Assembly (NCBI GenBank): GCA_022720335.1
Contig: JAIHVJ010000073.1
Location: forward strand, 1-9,084
Source of the DNA: Collinsella sp.
GTDB lineage: Bacteria > Actinomycetota > Coriobacteriia > Coriobacteriales > Coriobacteriaceae
DNA length: 9,084 bases
Direction of reading: 5' to 3'
The notes below the pieces were generated by a model that ran no database searches, was not told the DNA's origin, and saw nothing but the letters and a program-made list of their open reading frames with translations. Below are positions 6,732-9,084 of the stretch, piece by piece. How positions within the stretch are numbered: position 1 is the first letter of the stretch; every line of letters begins with the position of its first letter. A program made the position numbers and the translations under genes.

Positions 6732-6795
6732 AGTGACCTTCCTTATGAACTATCCAGTGTGGCGATTACGCGCAAGTAGCGATACTACCACAGTT

Positions 6796-7350
6796 TTACT
6801 CATCGAGCTTGAGATTCTTCAATGCTGCAAATGGATTTTCCGTGGCAGCGGCCCATTCTGCCTCTGCCTGGGCGGCGCAATCGCATTGCTCGACGTTGAG
6901 ATTGCAACCGCAAGTGGGGCAAAGGCCGCGGCAATCGGGCTTGCACAGGACAACGAACGGCGTGTCCATGACGACCGCGTCGTTGATGGGCTCTCCCAGA
7001 TCGACGATGCGATCCTCGCCCAGGAGCTCGTAGCCGTCTTCGTAGGCCTCGGGATCCTCGGGCTCCTCAAAGAGATAAAACTCCTCGATCTCGCCGGCGA
7101 TATCAAACGAGGCGGGCTCCAGGCAACGGTCGCACTCGCCGGTGGCGTGCGCGCGAACCATGCCCGTGAGCAAGACACCGGTACCGGCATTGGTAAAGAC
7201 AACGTCGTAGTCGATGCCGTCCTGTAGCTGGTACTCCTTCTCGCCCACCGTGTAGGTGGCGACATCGACCTTACCGGTCAGCGGAAACGAATCTCCAGGA
7301 AACTCGAGCTGCTCGGAAAGATCGACGGTAACGCTCGGGAACTCAGCCAT
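6796..7350 (-). CDS. DUF177 / YceD-family protein upstream of rpmF
   Basis: This 184-residue protein belongs to the DUF177 (YceD) family, which is typically encoded directly before rpmF and has been tied to 23S rRNA accumulation and ribosome biogenesis; its molecular activity is not established here. Visible marks are an N-terminal beta-rich part with GECDRCLEP (Cys73, Cys76), an acidic middle (about 90-120), and the family block CKPDCRGLCPTCGCNLN (Cys136, 140, 144, 147, 149), with further Cys156 and Cys158. The cysteine pattern could bind zinc (inference). An in-frame ATG upstream at 7401 would add 17 residues that overlap the neighbouring gene. MAEFPSVTV at 7350 is preferred because its ATG overlaps the upstream stop as TAATG, implying coupled translation. 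No clear Shine-Dalgarno precedes it. The C-terminal ENPFAALKNLK fits the family. Confidence 0.92.
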   Translation of the reverse strand: MAEFPSVTVDLSEQLEFPGDSFPLTGKVDVATYTVGEKEYQLQDGIDYDVVFTNAGTGVLLTGMVRAHATGECDRCLEPASFDIAGEIEEFYLFEEPEDPEAYEDGYELLGEDRIVDLGEPINDAVVMDTPFVVLCKPDCRGLCPTCGCNLNVEQCDCAAQAEAEWAAATENPFAALKNLKLDE

Positions 7351-7847
7351 TACCACTGACCATTCTGCTGGGCGGCACCCTCGTTGAGCTGCTGACGGCA
7401 ACGGGTAACGGTGCCGGTCAGGCTCTTGAGGTTCTCCTCCAGGTGCGTAAAGACCTGCTCTGCGTAGTCCTCGGCAGCATAACGCGTCTCGCGCTCGTAC
7501 TGCTGGGCACGATCGCGGATGTCGTCGGCCTGCTGCTGCGCAAGGCGGACAATCTCCTGCTCACCGGCAATGGTGAGGGCCTGCTGCTGAGCATCGGCGA
7601 TGATGGAATCGGCCTGAGCGGCGGCGGAAGCCATAAGCTCCTCGCGCTCTTTGAGGATACGGCGGGACTTCTGCCATTCCTCGGGATAGCTCATGCGGAT
7701 CTCATCGAGGATGTTGAAGAACACGTCGGCGTCGATGACCTTGAACTGAGCGTTCTTGCCGAAAGGCGGCTTGGCTTCCTCGATCAGCCCTTCGAGCTCA
7801 TCGACCAAGCTGACGATCCTATCGCCAGGAAAATTCTCGCCCGGCAT
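7350..7847 (-). CDS. DivIVA/SepIVA-like coiled-coil protein
   Basis: The 165-residue soluble protein has a short N-terminal segment with VIDADVFFNILDEIRMSYPEE (residues 37-57), then a long helical, Ala/Gln/Glu-rich coiled coil (about 58-145) with repeated AQQQA segments and a Gln-rich tail. No membrane segment is seen. The pattern resembles the actinobacterial DivIVA-domain proteins encoded before DUF177, of which mycobacterial SepIVA (Rv2927c), a septum/envelope growth factor, is the known example. Orthology is inferred from context and style, not alignment; similarity to the ATP synthase b subunit is probably just coiled-coil composition. The start at 7847 is chosen because AAAGGAGG (7852-7859) lies 4 bases upstream; ATGs at 7862 and 7871 lack a ribosome binding site. 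It follows coaD after 68 bases and overlaps the DUF177 gene by one base. Confidence 0.82.
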   Translation of the reverse strand: MPGENFPGDRIVSLVDELEGLIEEAKPPFGKNAQFKVIDADVFFNILDEIRMSYPEEWQKSRRILKEREELMASAAAQADSIIADAQQQALTIAGEQEIVRLAQQQADDIRDRAQQYERETRYAAEDYAEQVFTHLEENLKSLTGTVTRCRQQLNEGAAQQNGQW

Positions 7848-7851
7848 CCGG

Positions 7852-7859
7852 CCTCCTTT
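7852..7859 (-). promoter_or_regulatory. Ribosome binding site of the SepIVA-like gene
   Basis: AAAGGAGG on the minus strand, 4 bases before the ATG at 7847. It overlaps codons that would be translated from the two upstream ATGs and so sets the start. Confidence 0.7.
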
Positions 7860-7915
7860 CATAGGTAACATATCATCGTGCTAGTTTACCACATGCCACC
7901 AGGCAATAAAAAACG

Positions 7916-8413
7916 TCACGAAAAGCGATGTCTGAGCGCTTCGACCACGTTGGGCGGCACAAACGTCGATACATCGCTGCCGAGCGAGGCGATCTGGCGA
8001 ACGACCGAGCTCGAGATGTAACCGTACTGCGGAGCACTCATGACAAAGATGGACTCCAGCTCGCTATCCAAGCGATAATTGAGGTCGGCCTGCTGCAGCT
8101 CATACTCAAAGTCGGTCATGGCGCGCAGGCCCTTGACCACGGCCCCCGCCCCCTGCTCACGAGCGAAGTCGACCAAGAGGCCGGTAAAGGGCAGGACTTC
8201 GACGCCGTCGATATCACCGAGCGCCTCGCGGGCCAGCGCCACGCGCTCATCGAGCATAAACGTGGTGCCCACACCGTTTTTACCCTGCGACTCTGCAACA
8301 GCGACGATCACACTGGGAAAGATGCGGCGGGCGCGGCGGATCACATCGATATGGCCAAACGTGATGGGATCGAAGGTGCCCGGGACGATCACGCGGTTGA
8401 TGGTGTCATTCAT
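7916..8413 (-). CDS. coaD: Phosphopantetheine adenylyltransferase (CoaD)
   Basis: CoaD transfers AMP from ATP to 4'-phosphopantetheine, forming dephospho-CoA in the penultimate step of CoA synthesis. The 165-residue protein is the usual size. It shows the nucleotidyltransferase motif GTFDPITFGHIDVI (12-25, with His21), the substrate-binding segment VKGLRAMTDFEYELQQADLN, and the C-terminal ISSSVVRQIASLG block (family form ISSTxVREIA). The reading frame stays open far upstream, but that part lies in rsmD. MNDTINRVIVPGTFDP is the true start, with AGGAGG 6 bases upstream. The start overlaps the rsmD end by 8 bases, so the two are probably translated from one mRNA. CoA made here is the source of the prosthetic group of the ACP encoded further along. 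Confidence 0.97.
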   Translation of the reverse strand: MNDTINRVIVPGTFDPITFGHIDVIRRARRIFPSVIVAVAESQGKNGVGTTFMLDERVALAREALGDIDGVEVLPFTGLLVDFAREQGAGAVVKGLRAMTDFEYELQQADLNYRLDSELESIFVMSAPQYGYISSSVVRQIASLGSDVSTFVPPNVVEALRHRFS

Positions 8414-9062
8414 GGGCGTCCTCCTGAAACGTCGTGGCATCATTGTTGTCAGCATCGGTGCCGGCGCTATCGCCCTCACCATCGTCATCGCCGACCCAAC
8501 GGAGCAGGTCGACCGAGGTAATGCCGTAGCGCTTCTCACGTACAGTCTCAAAGTCTGCCGGATGCGCGCCCGCATCGGCGGCGGCATGCTCAAACAGGGC
8601 GTAAGCGCCAGACGCAAGCAGACCCTGCTGGGCCAGATTCTGCAGCAGTTCCTCGACCGGCTCGGCACCAAAAGCATAGGGCGGGTCGAGCAGGACCAGA
8701 TCAAAGGGGCCGCCCGGTACACGACCGCGTGAGGCACTCGTCAGCATGTCGCCCGTGACCACGCGCCAACGCGCACGGTCATGGCAGAGCGACTCGATAT
8801 TCTTGGTAATGAGCCGCGCGGCGTTGCGATCGATCTCAAACGTCGTGAGCGAGCGGGCCCCACGAGAGAGCATCTCTAACCCTAAGGCACCGGAGCCGCC
8901 AAAGGCGTCCAACACACGAACCTCGTCCAAATCGAAATCGAATGCCGACATGACCATAGATGCGCACGCCTCGCGCACGCGATCAGTCGTGGGGCGGGTG
9001 ACATCGCGACCACGGGGCTCCTCGATCTTACGACCGCGCCATTCGCCGCCGATGATTCTCAT
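8406..9062 (-). CDS. rsmD: 16S rRNA (guanine-966-N2) methyltransferase RsmD
   Basis: RsmD methylates a guanine in 16S rRNA (G966 in E. coli) using S-adenosylmethionine. The N-terminus MRIIGGEWRGRKI and RPTTDRVREA (23-32) are typical of the family. The SAM-binding motif I is LDAFGGSGALGLE (51-63), the acidic ribose-binding strand is TFEID (74-78), and the catalytic motif is LLDPPY (124-129). At 218 residues it is longer than E. coli RsmD. The extra length is a strongly acidic tail (about 191-218, rich in Asp/Glu with no predicted fold) that overlaps the coaD start region. AAGGAGG (9073-9079) lies 10 bases upstream and a second GGAGG abuts the ATG. ATGA at 9062-9059 could be the stop of an upstream coupled gene outside the window. 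Confidence 0.95.
   Translation of the reverse strand: MRIIGGEWRGRKIEEPRGRDVTRPTTDRVREACASMVMSAFDFDLDEVRVLDAFGGSGALGLEMLSRGARSLTTFEIDRNAARLITKNIESLCHDRARWRVVTGDMLTSASRGRVPGGPFDLVLLDPPYAFGAEPVEELLQNLAQQGLLASGAYALFEHAAADAGAHPADFETVREKRYGITSVDLLRWVGDDDGEGDSAGTDADNNDATTFQEDAHE
8420..8425 (-). promoter_or_regulatory. Ribosome binding site of coaD, inside rsmD
   Basis: AGGAGG on the minus strand, 6 bases before the coaD ATG and within the final rsmD codons (Gln-Glu-Asp region). It fixes the coaD start against the much longer open frame. Confidence 0.75.
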
Positions 9063-9084
9063 CCTCCGCTGACCTCCTTAAAGA

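Noticed and set aside
5556..6779. Long plus-strand open frame of 407 codons opposite plsX and rpmF
   Set aside because: It is antisense to two certain genes, its composition is that of a reverse-frame shadow in high-GC DNA, and it shows no recognisable domain or ribosome binding site.
6732..6795. Promoter for rpmF in the gap after the DUF177 gene
   Set aside because: GATAGT with a TTGCGC upstream is spaced about 15 bases apart and matches consensus poorly; only a 4-pair inverted repeat is otherwise visible.
7351..7401. 17-residue N-terminal extension of the DUF177 protein
   Set aside because: It overlaps the coiled-coil gene, lacks a ribosome binding site and looks unlike the family; the TAATG-coupled ATG at 7350 is better.
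7848..7915. Promoter for the SepIVA-like gene in the coaD 3' gap
   Set aside because: AT-rich hexamers such as TAAACT and GATATG are present, but no -35 box at proper spacing could be matched.
7904..7950. Possible terminator after coaD (short stem in the last codons, then a T6 run at about 7908-7913)
   Set aside because: The stem is short or needs a bulge, has a large loop, and ends several bases before the T-run, so I could not support it as an intrinsic terminator.
8414..8737. N-terminal extension of the coaD frame
   Set aside because: It lies in a different frame inside rsmD, has no conserved features, and the coaD start at 8413 has a well-spaced ribosome binding site.

Overview
This window looks like chromosomal core sequence from a high-GC actinobacterium of the class Coriobacteriia, most likely Collinsella or a close relative. 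That assignment is inferred from base composition, codon use, gene order and protein style; no database was searched. Every convincing gene lies on the minus strand, so the biological reading order runs from 9084 down to 1. The gene order is rsmD, coaD, a DivIVA/SepIVA-like coiled-coil gene, a DUF177 (YceD) gene, rpmF, plsX, acpP, rnc, smc and ftsY. ftsY runs off the left edge. Genes are packed tightly, and no gene-free stretch exceeds about 115 bases. I see no tRNA or rRNA gene, insertion sequence, prophage or CRISPR array.

Layout from the right edge. rsmD and coaD (8406-9062 and 7916-8413) overlap by 8 bases. A 68-base gap leads to the coiled-coil gene (7350-7847), whose stop overlaps the start of the DUF177 gene (6796-7350) as TAATG. 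After 64 bases comes rpmF (6552-6731), the zinc-ribbon form of ribosomal protein L32. The 87-base rpmF-plsX gap, with the rpmF 3' end, holds three successive hairpins. The last has a T-run like an intrinsic terminator and ends just before the plsX ribosome binding site. plsX (5445-6464) and acpP (5088-5330) are separated by a 114-base gap with a perfect 20-base palindrome followed by a T-rich tract. acpP, rnc (TTG start), smc (GTG start) and ftsY then follow with gaps of 10 bases or fewer.

How the genes work together. Three housekeeping themes are interleaved. Ribosome and RNA work is represented by RsmD (16S rRNA methylation), L32, DUF177 (linked to 23S rRNA/ribosome biogenesis) and RNase III. 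CoA and membrane-lipid supply is represented by CoaD (CoA synthesis), AcpP (carries CoA-derived phosphopantetheine) and PlsX (makes acyl-phosphate from acyl-ACP). Chromosome, envelope and secretion work is represented by SMC, the SepIVA-like protein and FtsY. The order looks like a join of the actinobacterial rsmD-coaD-coiled coil-DUF177-rpmF block and the Firmicutes-style plsX-acpP-rnc-smc-ftsY block, without fabD, fabG, fabH or mutM.

I do not see a new defence, mobile or biosynthetic system. The points worth a second look are the two structured gaps around plsX, an apparent Asp-to-Asn change at a metal-ligand position of RNase III, an Asn in place of the usual Asp before the ACP active serine, and the SepIVA-like protein.
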